From positions 16,545,802 to 16,609,801 of the forward strand of contig NC_087064.1 in the NCBI RefSeq assembly GCF_963678635.1: DNA of 64,000 bases, given 5' to 3'. Of this stretch, positions 1-10,169 are shown in pieces. The DNA comes from Symsagittifera roscoffensis (taxonomy: Eukaryota > Xenacoelomorpha > Acoela > Convolutidae). Position numbers and translations under genes: made by a program. How positions within the stretch are numbered: the first letter of the stretch is position 1; every line of letters begins with the position of its first letter. The notes beneath the pieces were generated by a model that saw only the letters and a program-made list of their open reading frames with translations, searched no databases and was not told the origin of the DNA.

Positions 1-740
1 GTCGAAAAAGACAAAATCCATGACAAGTCGGAAGCAGACAAAAACAATGATGATTCAAATCAACATCGACTCTTAGCACATGGTATGAGGAATACGCAAA
101 CGTTTTTTTGTCAAGGTATTTTTTATTACTACTAGCTCGCAATTTTTACCCTCTGAGATTTCCAAACAAACAATCGGCTCCCATTTTTATTTAAAATGCG
201 GCTAAACATTCTGATTTTTATCTAAGAGTGAGTTGCGTAAATGTGAGTGTTTTCTTGAGTTTTCAGCTGAAAGGCTAAACTTTTTTTTCAGCCGAGCTTA
301 CCGACCATATGATTGTTCTCTCTTAGCAGTTTCAAACAGGCGATGGCATATTAGCGACCAGATGCCATGATTGATAAAAAGTGCGTAAGGGCAGCTTCAT
401 GTTTTTTACGAACCCACTATTTTGGGTGCCTAAAATTTGCAAATAAAAAACTATAAAAACGGATTTTCAGCAAATTATTCGCAGAAAAAATTATCAATAT
501 TTCAATGTATTTAATTATAATCATATTAGTGACAACTAAATTGACAACTAAATTTTTATGACGTTCATTCGTTTGGTTACGGAATTATGTGGAAAATTAT
601 TTTAAAAAGTAAAATTTGGCCCCAAAATTTTTATATGAACTTCCTAGAAATTTTTTATGCCGATGTCTGGATAAATATCAGTTTCCGATCTTTACGTAGG
701 GCAAGGTCAATCGTCTAAACAAATTGTTTTTAAGTTTTGA
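1..740. other. AT-rich non-coding flank
   Basis: No open frame, splice-like exon or recognised repeat could be supported here. The sequence is AT-rich with short homopolymer runs. It may be intergenic or intronic. Confidence 0.5.
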
Positions 741-3068
741 ACAGAGTGCCAGCAGCGCAAGGCAATGAGGGATAGGGCAGTGTAGGATGAGGCAAGGCAA
801 GGCAAAGCAATGGAAGGCAACACAAAGCAATGCAAGGCAAGGCAAAAAAAGCAAGGCAAGGCAAGGCAAAAAACAAGGCAAGGCAAGTCAAGGCAAGGGA
901 AGGCACGGTACGGCAAGGCAAGGCAAGGCAGGGCACGGCAGGGCAAGGCAAGGCAAAGTAAGGCAAAGAGGGCAGCACAAGGCAAGACAAGAAGCATCAC
1001 GCAATGGCAGCGCGAGGCAGCAAGGGGCAGTTTAGCGCAAGTCAAGGAGAGGCAGAACAAGGCAAGGAGAAGCAGGGCAGTGTAAAGCCAGGAAGGACAG
1101 GGTGAAGCAAAGCAGGGCAGCGCAATGCAAGGATGGGCAGGAAAGCGCCAGGCAGAGCAGTGCAGCGTAAGGTGAAGAGGGCAGCAAAAGGCAAGGCAGG
1201 ACAGTGTAAGGCAATGGTGGCGCAAGGCAACAAGGGGCAGTTTAGTGCAAGTCAAGGAGAGGCAGAACAGGGCAAGGAGAGGCAGGGCAGTGCAAGGCCA
1301 AGAAGGACAAAGTAAAGCAAAAACAGGACAACGCAATGCAAGAAGGGACAGAAAAGCACAATCCAGAGCAGGACAGTGTAGGGCAAGGCAGGCAGCGCAA
1401 GGCAAAATAGGGCGCGGCAGTGCAAGGCAGGGATATACAGAAAAAGACTTAGAGGAACAGGGCAGTGAAAGGCGAAGTAGGACAGCGTAAAAGAAGGCAG
1501 GGCATTACAATGCAAGGATGGGCAGGGCAGCGTACGGTAGGACAGGGCGGCCCAAGGTTTTTCAGGGGCAGGAGAAGTCAGGGAGAGGCTAGGTAGAGTA
1601 AGGAGGGAAATTACAAGGCAATGCATGAAAGTTCTTCACGCTTTCTCATCCAAAACCTGAATAAAAATAAAAATCAAAACTACTTTTATGCGAACCTCAA
1701 ATGAATAGAGAGACTAGCTTCATTTTTTATGAGTAGGATAGGGCAGGCCAAGTCAAGGGGGCAGGACAATTCAGAGCGTGCCAGAGTCAAACCATAAAAA
1801 GCAAAGCATTTCATGACACGGAGGGCAGCATAAAGTAAAGCAGAGGATCGCAAGGCATTGAGGAAAGTGCTGCGCAATGCAAGACAGGGCAGCGTGAGCA
1901 AGGCAGAGCAGCGCAGTGTAAGGAGGGCCAGGACAGCGCAAGGCAAGGCATCGAAGCGCAAGGCAAGGCGGCAGGGCAGCGTAAGACGAAGCAAGCCGCG
2001 CAAGGCAAAAAAAGGGTCAGGGCAGCGCAAGGCAGGTCAGTGTAAGGCAAGGCATGGCAAGACAAGCAGGGAATGCAAGGCCAAGCGATACAGGGCAGCA
2101 TAAGGTAAAGCAGGCCAGAGCAAACAAATTTTCGCTGCGTACGGTAAGGCAATGCAGCGCAGAGAAAGAAAGTGCTAAGCAGCGCAAGCCAGGAATGGCA
2201 AGAAAGCGTAACTTACGGGATTGCTGCACGATTTAGGGCATCGCATGGCAGGGTAGTGCAAGGCAAATCAGTGCAAAGCAAGGGAGGGCAGCACAAGGCA
2301 AGGCAAATCAAGGCAGCGTAAGGCAAGGCAGGGCAGCGTATTGGAAGGAGAGGCAGGGTAGCGGAAGGCACGGCACGGCATCGTAAGGCTAGGCAAGGCA
2401 GCGCCAGGCAAGGGGTGGGGAATTGCAAGACAAGGAAGGACAGTGTAGGGCAGGGATATGCAGAACAGTGCAGGGCAAGCCGTGCAAAGCAAATAGGACC
2501 GGCCAGCGCAAAGCAGGTTTCTGTAGGGCAATGCATGGCAAGGCATGGCAGAGGAGCTCAAGGATAGGAGGAACAGGGTAGCGTAAAGCAAAGCAGGCCA
2601 GCGCAAATAAAAAAGAGCAGCGTACGACTACGCAGTGCAGAGCAAGAAAAGGAGGAGCACCGCAAGGCAGGAGGGGCAATGGAGAGTAAAAAAGGGAGAG
2701 CAACGAGTCAGGGCAGTGCATGACAGGGCAGGGCTGGACAAGGCAAGTCAGGGCAGCGCAAGACAAAGAGAAACAATGCAAGGCAAGAAAGGCGATTGTA
2801 AAGCAAAGAGGAGCAGGGCAGTGCAGCGTAAGTAAAGAAATGGAAAGCATGGCAAGGGGGACAGCGCAAATCAAAAAGCGGGGGCAGCGCAAGGCAAAAG
2901 GGGGCAAAGCACTGCAAGGCAAAGTAAGGTAGAGAGCAGAACAAGGAGGCCTATAACAGCGCATAGCAAAAAAGGGTATTGCTAGGCAACGCAAGGCAGA
3001 GCAAAGCGGCACACGGCATGCCTAAGCAGTTCAGAGCAGTAAAAGACACGGCAAGGCAAGGCAAGGCG
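741..3068. repeat. AGGCA-type purine-rich minisatellite, about 2.3 kb
   Basis: The + strand is an irregular array of AGGCA/AAGGC pentamers mixed with GGGCAGCGCA- and GCAGTGCA-like decamers. A non-repetitive spacer of about 110 bp interrupts it near 1626-1735. Almost all cytosines on the + strand sit in GGCA or GCGCA contexts, giving strong strand asymmetry (G+A rich). Long open frames on both strands are low-complexity by-products, such as Leu/Cys/Pro/Ala-rich translations on the - strand and Lys/Gln/Ala/Arg-rich ones on the + strand. They are not genes. Confidence 0.9.
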
Positions 3069-4371
3069 TGAATGTGTTAAATTTGTTTAAATTTCGTTTT
3101 ATTTATTTAATCTAGGTCAGGGCCTGATGCCTATGCAGTGTGTCTTGAAAATTGAGAAGTAATACATCGATTATTTTTTTCAATTTATAATTTTTTAAGA
3201 AAAAATTAAATCCTTATTCGTTTGCTCACCGGGTTGCTGTATAAGGCTGCAACTCTAAGGCCAAATCTTGGCTCCCTATAAACTCGTAATTTAGGAAATA
3301 TAGACGATTTAACGAATTTGAAGTTCTGAAAACTTGTGTAAGAAAAAATTAAAATGATTCAATTGTCTTCTTTTCTACTCAATAACTGATTCTTTTCGCG
3401 GATAAATTCCAACAATGAAAACAGTCTAAAACTTTTCAAATTTGTTTTGTCAATAACGATGCGTCGAAAGTTCCACAAAAAAATGCTACACTGGATTCAA
3501 GCTATAAATCAAAATAATTTGGATATTCGAAAGCTTGCATGGGTTGCTGAGAAAATTTAGTGTTTTGGACATTCGACTTTAGGTACAAAGTTTCATTACT
3601 TGCTGAGAAAAGTTTTCACTTGATGATAAACGATTCAATTTGAAAAAATTTTGAGTTTTTCAAAATTTTCAAGGCTTGGCTAGTTTGCTAAGAAAAACTT
3701 GGAACGACTTAACTTTTCGAAATTTCATTGCTCGAGTAGCGTGCTAAAAACTCAAATTTTTAGGAACTGTTTTTTTATACAATAATGTCAAAATTTTGAA
3801 GGTCATCGCTCCAATAACTTGCTATTGATGATATAATATAAACTCTGAAATCAGACGTTTCACCACCGCTTGACTGGCAGGTACATAAAATTTATTTTTT
3901 TTAGATAATCGGTTTGAGGTTTTTAAGATTTTCAAGCTCTTCATCGTTTTAATGCCCTGCTTAGAAAGTTTTTTGACTTCTTTAGATGCAATTCATTGTT
4001 TGAAATGGCCATAAAAATTTCAACGTTTTACCACTTGAATGGCTTGCCTAGCAAAAAACGGCGCACCTGTTGAAGCTGAAGTACGTTTAAACTGTTTCGA
4101 AGCTTCTTTGCTTGAATGAATAGCTTACCTCGAAAAATCTAAATTTGTGCAAAGCTATTCACGATATGTAATAACTTGAAGTTATTTGCAGTTTCATTGC
4201 TTGAAAAGCTAGATCAGAACATTAAGTTTTTTCGAGCCGATTGACTAATAGAAACGGTCTTGCTAGTTTAGATTAACTTTTTGATGATTGTAAAATGGTT
4301 TGTGTGCAGCTTGTAAGAGGCATTTTTTTGAAATACGTCAACTGAGTTATTGAAATGTTGGTTGTTTCAAG
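3069..4371. repeat. non-coding DNA with a degenerate ~75-bp tandem motif
   Basis: No gene is seen. From about 3520 to 4260 a diverged motif resembling TTTCATTGCTTGA...TTGCTNAGAAAA recurs roughly every 60-90 bp, with recognisable cores near 3535, 3592, 3672, 3726, 3807, 3870, 3940, 4030, 4107 and 4195. It looks like an old, decayed tandem array upstream of or within the ETS gene. Confidence 0.45.
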
Positions 4372-5454
4372 AACTCTCGCAACGCAACACTTCTTCAATA
4401 TCTCCCGATCTCAGAAGGACATCGCCGTCAACTAGGCCATACAAAAAAAGCACTTCACACTCATTTTGCCCAGAAGACAAGACTGCAAAGAGGAGTCGTT
4501 ATTCCGCCTTCCAGCCAGACTCGACCGTCAGTAATCGGACACCAACTAAAAATCAATCCTCAGGTTTGGCCTTGGAGAAATGTTTTATTTACTACATTGT
4601 TTTCGATTTTATATCACGTTTAATTAACACGTTTAATTAACCAAGTTGATTTTCTGAGCTCTCTAAAAACACTATAATTGGCCTATTTCAGGCCGAAAAT
4701 TCTGCGCGGCTTTTTTTCGGAAGCAGTTTGGCTGAAAACTTTAAACGGATAAGTGAATATACTAAAACTATAGAATTAGAAACACTATTTTTCCAATCAA
4801 TGATAGCTTAATCATGTTTTAGCTCAACCAAAACTTCTGTGGTCATTTCTGCACCACCTGTTAACCGAACTGGGCTCCGCACGCCATGAAAAAAACTCTG
4901 ATAGAGAAAACAGTAGCAACAACAGCCCTAAACGAACCAGATGGAGCGGGACTGACAGACAAAAGAACCCCCCGGATGGGCAAGGCGAGTGCAGCAAAAT
5001 GATCCGATGGGTGGACGAGGAGAGGGGCGTGTTCCAGATACTGGACCCGACAGGTGTGGCATCAGAATGGGGCAGGATGAAAAATAGAAAAAACATGACT
5101 TACGAGAAGATGTCTAGGGCTCTGCGATATTACTACAAGATGAACATAATCCATAAAGAGCCGGGCAAAAAGCTCACCTACAGGTGAGAATTTATGTTCA
5201 TCCTGTAAATCAAATCAAAGGAACATAAAATACAAAGTGTGTTATCATGACGGGCTCCGATTTTTAATTTTTTGGAAAGATGCTATCTGTGTTTAAGGAG
5301 GTCATCGTTGCTATATTTTCAAGATAATTGAACATTGTAGCCTTGAGACGACTTTGAATCCTAATATGCCTATTTTTACCTCAAGCTGTATGTTTTCAGG
5401 TTTCTCAGAACTCCGAAGACGGTCAAAGACAAGACGAAGTCTATACCGACATGA
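4372..5454 (+). CDS. ETS-domain transcription factor, TEL/Yan-like, three 3' exons
   Basis: Three exons are supported. The first runs about 4372-4563; its start is uncertain because acceptors at 4371 and about 4410 both fit. The others are 4823-5183 and 5400-5454 (stop TGA). The 4563/4823 and 5183/5400 junctions are GT-AG and phase-compatible. The first exon is Ser/Thr/Pro/Arg-rich. Exon 2 carries an ETS DNA-binding domain: helix 1 ([14 protein letters not shown]), then [19 protein letters not shown], the [19 protein letters not shown] recognition helix and [14 protein letters not shown]. It ends about 15 residues after the domain. The ETV6/Yan subfamily fits best (LLW start, [21 protein letters not shown] end). 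Family members bind GGAA sites in the nucleus, often as repressors. Between helix 1 and strand 1 there are 42 residues, where about 6-8 are usual. Any upstream pointed/SAM domain exon is not seen in this window. Confidence 0.85.
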
Positions 5455-6242
5455 GAAGCACTATAGTCACTACAGATCCAAGGAAAACAAAAAAACTCGG
5501 AGAGATCAATTGTTAAAACAAAGGTGTGCATCTAGCGCACATGTGCGTTAGTTATCATGTTTTTTTTTCACAAACTGCAATATTGCTCAAGACATTTGGA
5601 CTGTATTCAGATCGAAATCATACAAAATTTAAGTTTATAGACCAATTCGAAGATTTAGGAGTTGTTGGAGACGAGACACGTTTATTTTAAACATCTACTA
5701 TAAGTAAAACACATATGGAGTGCTTGTGGTAAATTTTTTTCTAAAGACGCCCAAAAAAGGCTATTTTGATAAGATTACTGAATCTCGTTTCTTTGGGCTT
5801 AATATGTTTTTTAAGCTTTGAAAATCCCGTCCCAGTTTTATCCCTTGAAGTTATGGACGGGCAAGTATACAGAAAATTGCAAACTATATAATCTTTAACG
5901 CAGCATGGTTAAGAAAGTATGATGTATGATGAACAGATTTTTACTTTTCTTTAAAATTAGCGAGAATTTACCGGAAAAACATAAAAATGTTATAGAAACA
6001 CATCTGTCAGGACCAAAATTTTTGACCTTTTGACTTTTTGACCTGATTTTAGCTTAAATTATGTCGGAAAGTTCTACAAACGTATTTTAATTTTAGTTCT
6101 CTCATCGTTCATTTTTTTTCTAAACGGGAAAATGACTGTTTTGTTAAAGCAGCTCTTGTTTTATTAACAATTTTTTTCTCTGATTGACTGCTAGTGTTTT
6201 TTGAGATGTTCTGTCATATGTTCTTTCACAATTTTTCTCATT
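5455..6242. other. intergenic spacer between convergent genes
   Basis: AT-rich spacer between the ETS gene (+) and the receptor gene (-). It probably holds both 3' UTRs. No coding or repeat feature is supported. Confidence 0.5.
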
Positions 6243-7211
6243 TTAATCGTCTGCGTCCAAACTGTTCTTTAACTCAGAAAATGTTACAACACTTCTCATC
6301 TTGATCGTTCTGTACACGTACAAGAATAGAGACAACACACAAACTTGAGAAACCATCGCTATCGCCATTATTATCAAAATTACTCCCATGTAATTAGGAG
6401 AGCTGGTATTCGGTGCTCCGGAACAGCCGGCTAATGGCGAGTCTCTTGGCGCCTCTCCTCCAATCCACGGCACGCCGGGTCCCTTTGTAGAATTGGTTCC
6501 GTCTAAATTGAAAGTAATGTGAACTGAAAAATTTCCAGTTTCTGTGTTTTCCATTCGCCAAACATTCATTTTGACGACTCTTTCGCCGGCACTATTGAAA
6601 TAAATGCTAGAAGCACCCGCAAAACTCTCAACATTTATTGAATGAGCGCTGCTAATGTAACCAAATAGCGATTTATAATATACATTATTTGTTTGATTCG
6701 ATAATGCAGGGTTCTTATTGATCAAATATTCCAGGAGAATACCGACGCTGTCATGAGTGGCGGCAACATATTGTAAATACGATGGAGTTTCGGGCAAGCG
6801 ACAGTTTTCAAACGAATTTGCATCGCATGCTGCTCTAAAATTGTCTCGAACCTGTTCGTATTTTGTTTGATCTCCTTCAAAAACATCTTGTTGTTTAAAG
6901 ATCAAAACGTGTCTAAAAACGTATTTCAGGCAAACATTTCTGGAATCTTCGAGTTTCAAGTCGGGATCTCTCCATAATTGATTCCAAATGTTGTTTCCAA
7001 TCTCATAATTCGGGTGCAAATAAAGCACAGCGTACTCTTTGATTTCCATGTCGTGTTTCCAGACGCAAAATATTTCGTGCATAAATTGTCTCAAGAGATC
7101 TGGTCTTATGCTGATGACAATAACCCGTGTCCAAAAGATGCGTTTTAGCTGTTGATGAGTCATGTCCAGGTTCAAATTTGCTTTACCGTCTGATCCATAG
7201 GAGATACCCAA
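6243..7211 (-). CDS. natriuretic-peptide/guanylyl-cyclase-type receptor, membrane-proximal ectodomain + TM exon
   Basis: The exon starts after an acceptor (CTTTTCCAG) at 7212 and is open for about 322 codons. It resembles the second lobe of the ANF-receptor ligand-binding fold (TRVIVISIRPDLLRQFMHEI near the start). It then shows the Trp-Arg-Met...FNLDGTNST...PWIGGEAPRDSPLAGC juxtamembrane segment typical of receptor guanylyl cyclases, followed by one transmembrane helix (about residues 277-301). The tail is only about 20 residues (ending SELKNSLDADD) before a stop, so no kinase-homology or cyclase domain follows in this exon. That fits an NPR-C-like clearance receptor. Alternatively, a donor just before the stop leads to exons left of this window's gene end, though none are visible. 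Upstream exons of the same gene are at about 9839-10127 and 20576-20761. Confidence 0.7.
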   Translation of the reverse strand: MGISYGSDGKANLNLDMTHQQLKRIFWTRVIVISIRPDLLRQFMHEIFCVWKHDMEIKEYAVLYLHPNYEIGNNIWNQLWRDPDLKLEDSRNVCLKYVFRHVLIFKQQDVFEGDQTKYEQVRDNFRAACDANSFENCRLPETPSYLQYVAATHDSVGILLEYLINKNPALSNQTNNVYYKSLFGYISSAHSINVESFAGASSIYFNSAGERVVKMNVWRMENTETGNFSVHITFNLDGTNSTKGPGVPWIGGEAPRDSPLAGCSGAPNTSSPNYMGVILIIMAIAMVSQVCVLSLFLYVYRTIKMRSVVTFSELKNSLDADD

Positions 7212-7271
7212 CTGGAAAAGCTCTTTTAATTTTCAATTTTACAATCGAAAAAATTTTGAAAAGAACATGAC

Positions 7272-7660
7272 CAGGGGTGGATCTAGGATTTTCTCGAGGG
7301 GGGGGGGGGGCAGATTTTCAAAAAAATTTTGTCGACTTTTTTTTAGGTCGACAAAATTGATTTTCCGAGTTCTGCCAAAGCACTAAAAAGACCCTGTTAT
7401 GGCGGAAATTTCAGCGCTCCAGGCAAATTTCGAGAAAACAGGCCGAAAAGGGCGTTTTTAGGCACTGTTTGAAACATTTTGACCCAAAAAAAAAACGAGT
7501 TTTTTTTTGGTGCGCGCTCCCACATTAAAATTAGTATATTTTGGCGCCCAAGGCGCCTTTTGGAAAATTTTAGGATCCGTCAGTCAAAAATGGATATCTC
7601 AAAGTAGTACAAAGGGGGACTTTTTGGGTCGGCAGGGGGTCGAATCCCTGAGAGGGGGCG
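7272..7660 (-). mobile_element. truncated hAT-type non-autonomous element
   Basis: It begins CAGGGGTGGATCTAGG and continues with the G-run, the GGCGC...AAGGCGCC block and the CGAATCCCTG block of the family seen intact at 52939-53383, in reverse orientation. The far end (expected CCGCCCCTG) is missing. It lies in an intron of the receptor gene. Confidence 0.7.
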
Positions 7661-7979
7661 TCCATAAGTTGCATTTTTTCGGCGCAGAAATTGTGGTAGC
7701 AGGTAGAGACGCGCGCCGGCTCAGCCGAGAATGCTCGGCGACTCGAAACGAAAATTGTCGGCGGCGGCTGTTCAGCCGGTTGAAGGCACTCTGATTTCCG
7801 TAACTTTTAAAAACGGACTCTGAAACATATTTATTAGTCGTGTACGTCTTTAACCAGCGCATAATTTTCATGAACAAAATCAAGTGTTTGAAATTAGTGT
7901 TCTGATAGTTGTGATTGTAGTTACACGTAGTTACCGAATTAGATGGATGTCTATAACGCATACAGTAGCTAGCTCATTA

Positions 7980-8944
7980 CCCTGGTTGACCTCTATAAAC
8001 CGAAAAGGCTTATTTTACAATTCCATACACCGAAAATGCTCGCCATACAATTCAATACATCAAATGTATGGAAAAAATCAATCATGAAATTTTCATGCCA
8101 ATTCAAAAAAAGATTGAAAAAAGACTCGAACTAGTTTCTGCCGCTATTTGAACCAAATAAAACAATCTGGTGATGAAAAAAAACGGTGTTTCTTTTTTTG
8201 AAAAAAAAATGGTTATCATACAAATTTCATATAAAAAAATTGTATGACTAGCATTTTTTTGATGGCGACAACAAAAAGTAATATTGAAATTGCCCTAAAA
8301 ATTTTTTTTGTTTTTTTTTCAACCTCAAATTGAATTTTGTACTCAGCAGAACATTTTGCAAAAAAAAACTGCTAGCATATTTTAAATTTTGTTCGGATAA
8401 CGTACTCCTGGATGCACAAAAATTGAATTTTTTTGTTTCTCTGGATAATTTTTTTCAAACAGGCTAAAAATTCCTATTTCTTTTCTATGTCAAGTTTATA
8501 TATGCCTTGATCAATCCTAGATAATTTGAAAATTCTAATTTTAAAAATAATTATCTTTAAAAATTTTTACCAACATATAAACTTTGATGCTTACAATAAA
8601 TGATTTGCAAAGAGAAATCTTACACATTTCAGCTCGTTACCAATCGTTTGTAAATGCCAGACGATCAACTCCTTGGTAACTCTAATTTTTAGTAAGCCAT
8701 CATTTTAGTCAATTGTATTTGGTCACCACGAATACATCCAAAAACTTTGAGAAAGAAAGTTTTAGAAAAAATCAACTTTTTGGTTTATGAAAAAATGTTT
8801 ATCCTACAATTTCCAGATATGAAAAGTTGCTTATCTTAGAGTTTTTTTCACATGTTTTCAAGTCTATAGAATTAAACGATTTGTATGAAAAGCCTTTTTT
8901 GTATATATGAAAATTTTATGACAAACACTTTCGGTCAACCAGGG
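7980..8944. mobile_element. TA-flanked non-autonomous DNA transposon, ~965 bp
   Basis: The 12-bp terminal inverted repeats CCCTGGTTGACC (7980) and GGTCAACCAGGG (ending 8944) are each flanked by TA (7978-7979 and 8945-8946). The next bases are also weakly inverted (ACCGAAAAGGCT versus AAAAGCC). There is no transposase ORF, and the interior is AT-rich. A TA target duplication fits a Tc1/mariner-type MITE. It lies inside a receptor intron. Confidence 0.65.
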
Positions 8945-9189
8945 TACTGTATTACTCACGAAATGATTCAGACGAAACTGGCGTCGTGTGTGTTTCGTGG
9001 CGGAGGAGTGTTACTTTGAACTCCGGCGGCTGGCGCGCATCTAGTAGCAGGAGGTCGAATCCCTGATGGAGGAAATCTGCACCCCCTTAATTCGCTACTT
9101 AATTGGACTTAGAAAGGTCATATTAATCTACTACGTTATTATTATTTTTATTATGCTGGTACCTATTTATGACTACGACCATCAGTCGA

Positions 9190-9470
9190 AAAGTTTTGCT
9201 CGATCGAACTCAGTTTTAATGTTTTCCTCGTTCAAACATAGCCGAGTTATAAGTAGCTTGGGTCGAAATGGTCGAAAATTTTCGAGCTTGGTTTGAGACG
9301 GTCGAAACACGACATTTTTTGGTCGAGTCGGTCGAAACATAAATCGTAAACGGCAACCCGAGTGTCAAAAACGGACATGGTGTAATCCAAAAAAATGAAA
9401 ACAGACATCTTTCGGACGTAACGGTCGAATCATGAGTCGAGCGCCTCAGCTCGTGCGGGCTGTTCCGATC
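9190..9470. repeat. GTCGAAA-type degenerate repeat
   Basis: Diverged units of the form GGTCGAAACATAAATCG and GGTCGAGTCGGTCGAAAC recur in this stretch. The same family appears at about 12060-12720 and at 51530-52060. Confidence 0.5.
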
Positions 9471-9838
9471 AATATTTAAAAAATTATCGGTAACCTTACG
9501 GTTGAATTCAAGTTGTTTGAACATGTTTTAAGCTTCGAACCACGTGACGCGACATTCTTAACAGGAGCCAAAATTCGCTACAGTAGATTAGATGGCAAAC
9601 ACTGACTTGGGCGTCTTGTTCTCTTGTTCCAAATACAGCGCAGCGGAGCAGAGCGGAGCCAGCGTTCGCATCTTGCCGATGCCTTGTTACGTCTTAGTAA
9701 GTTATCATTGTTACAAGTGGCGTGCACGAAAACCAATTTTTATCACGTAACTCATTTGAAAACATTTGAAAGCATCCTCGCTCTAAAACGCGAAAACTTG
9801 TGACATCAGTAAAATCTTCAAAAATCAATTCCTACTTG

Positions 9839-10127
9839 TTAACAAGCCTTGTAAAAGTAAAAATGTAAAAGAGCCTTGAAAGTATCCTCCATTAATCCAT
9901 TAATTTTTTTCTGCCAGCCTCGCACGAAAGCCTCGATAGACAAATGATACTGGTCATTCTGTCCATTTATATATTGTTCATTGGTATAAATAACAGGCAA
10001 ATCCACGCCCCAGTCGAAGTGGCCGAAGAGTTTGTTCACAGTGTAAAAGAAATCTGGATTGTCTTTGTCTTTTGTGGAGCTGCTGTCGTACCTAATAAAA
10101 TAGTTTCTCAAGGCTGTTCCGACTGTC
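9839..10127 (-). CDS. probable internal exon of the receptor gene
   Basis: An open stretch encodes a folded-looking segment (TALRNYFIRYDSSSTKDK ... FGHFDWGVDLPVIYT ... LSIEAFVRGWQKKINGLMED). Aromatic and hydrophobic spacing fit an alpha/beta ligand-binding lobe, and it lies between the two recognised exons of the - strand receptor gene. In-frame stops bound it on both sides. Acceptors near 10130-10145 (...AAG or ...ACAG) exist, but neither phase matches the exon at 20576, so at least one exon is probably missing between them. The donor near 9845 is weak. Assignment to this gene comes from position and general character, not a decisive motif. Confidence 0.4.
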
Positions 10128-10169
10128 CCTTAACTGGCCTCGAAGAGTTTCTTTCCAAAAAAAGATAAA

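Noticed and set aside
678-3012. Many open frames over 60 codons on both strands in the AGGCA array
   Set aside because: Low-complexity translations of a simple repeat lacking stops. Leu/Cys/Pro- or Lys/Gln-rich, with no domain and overlapping in several frames.
4860-4996. Simple retained intron inside the ETS domain
   Set aside because: The only phase-compatible GT-AG pair would remove half of helix 1 and leave a domain too short. Kept as an alternative in the finding, not as the annotation.
7507-7961. Overlapping frames on both strands near 7.5-7.9 kb
   Set aside because: They span the boundary of a truncated hAT-type element and intron sequence, with no conserved content.
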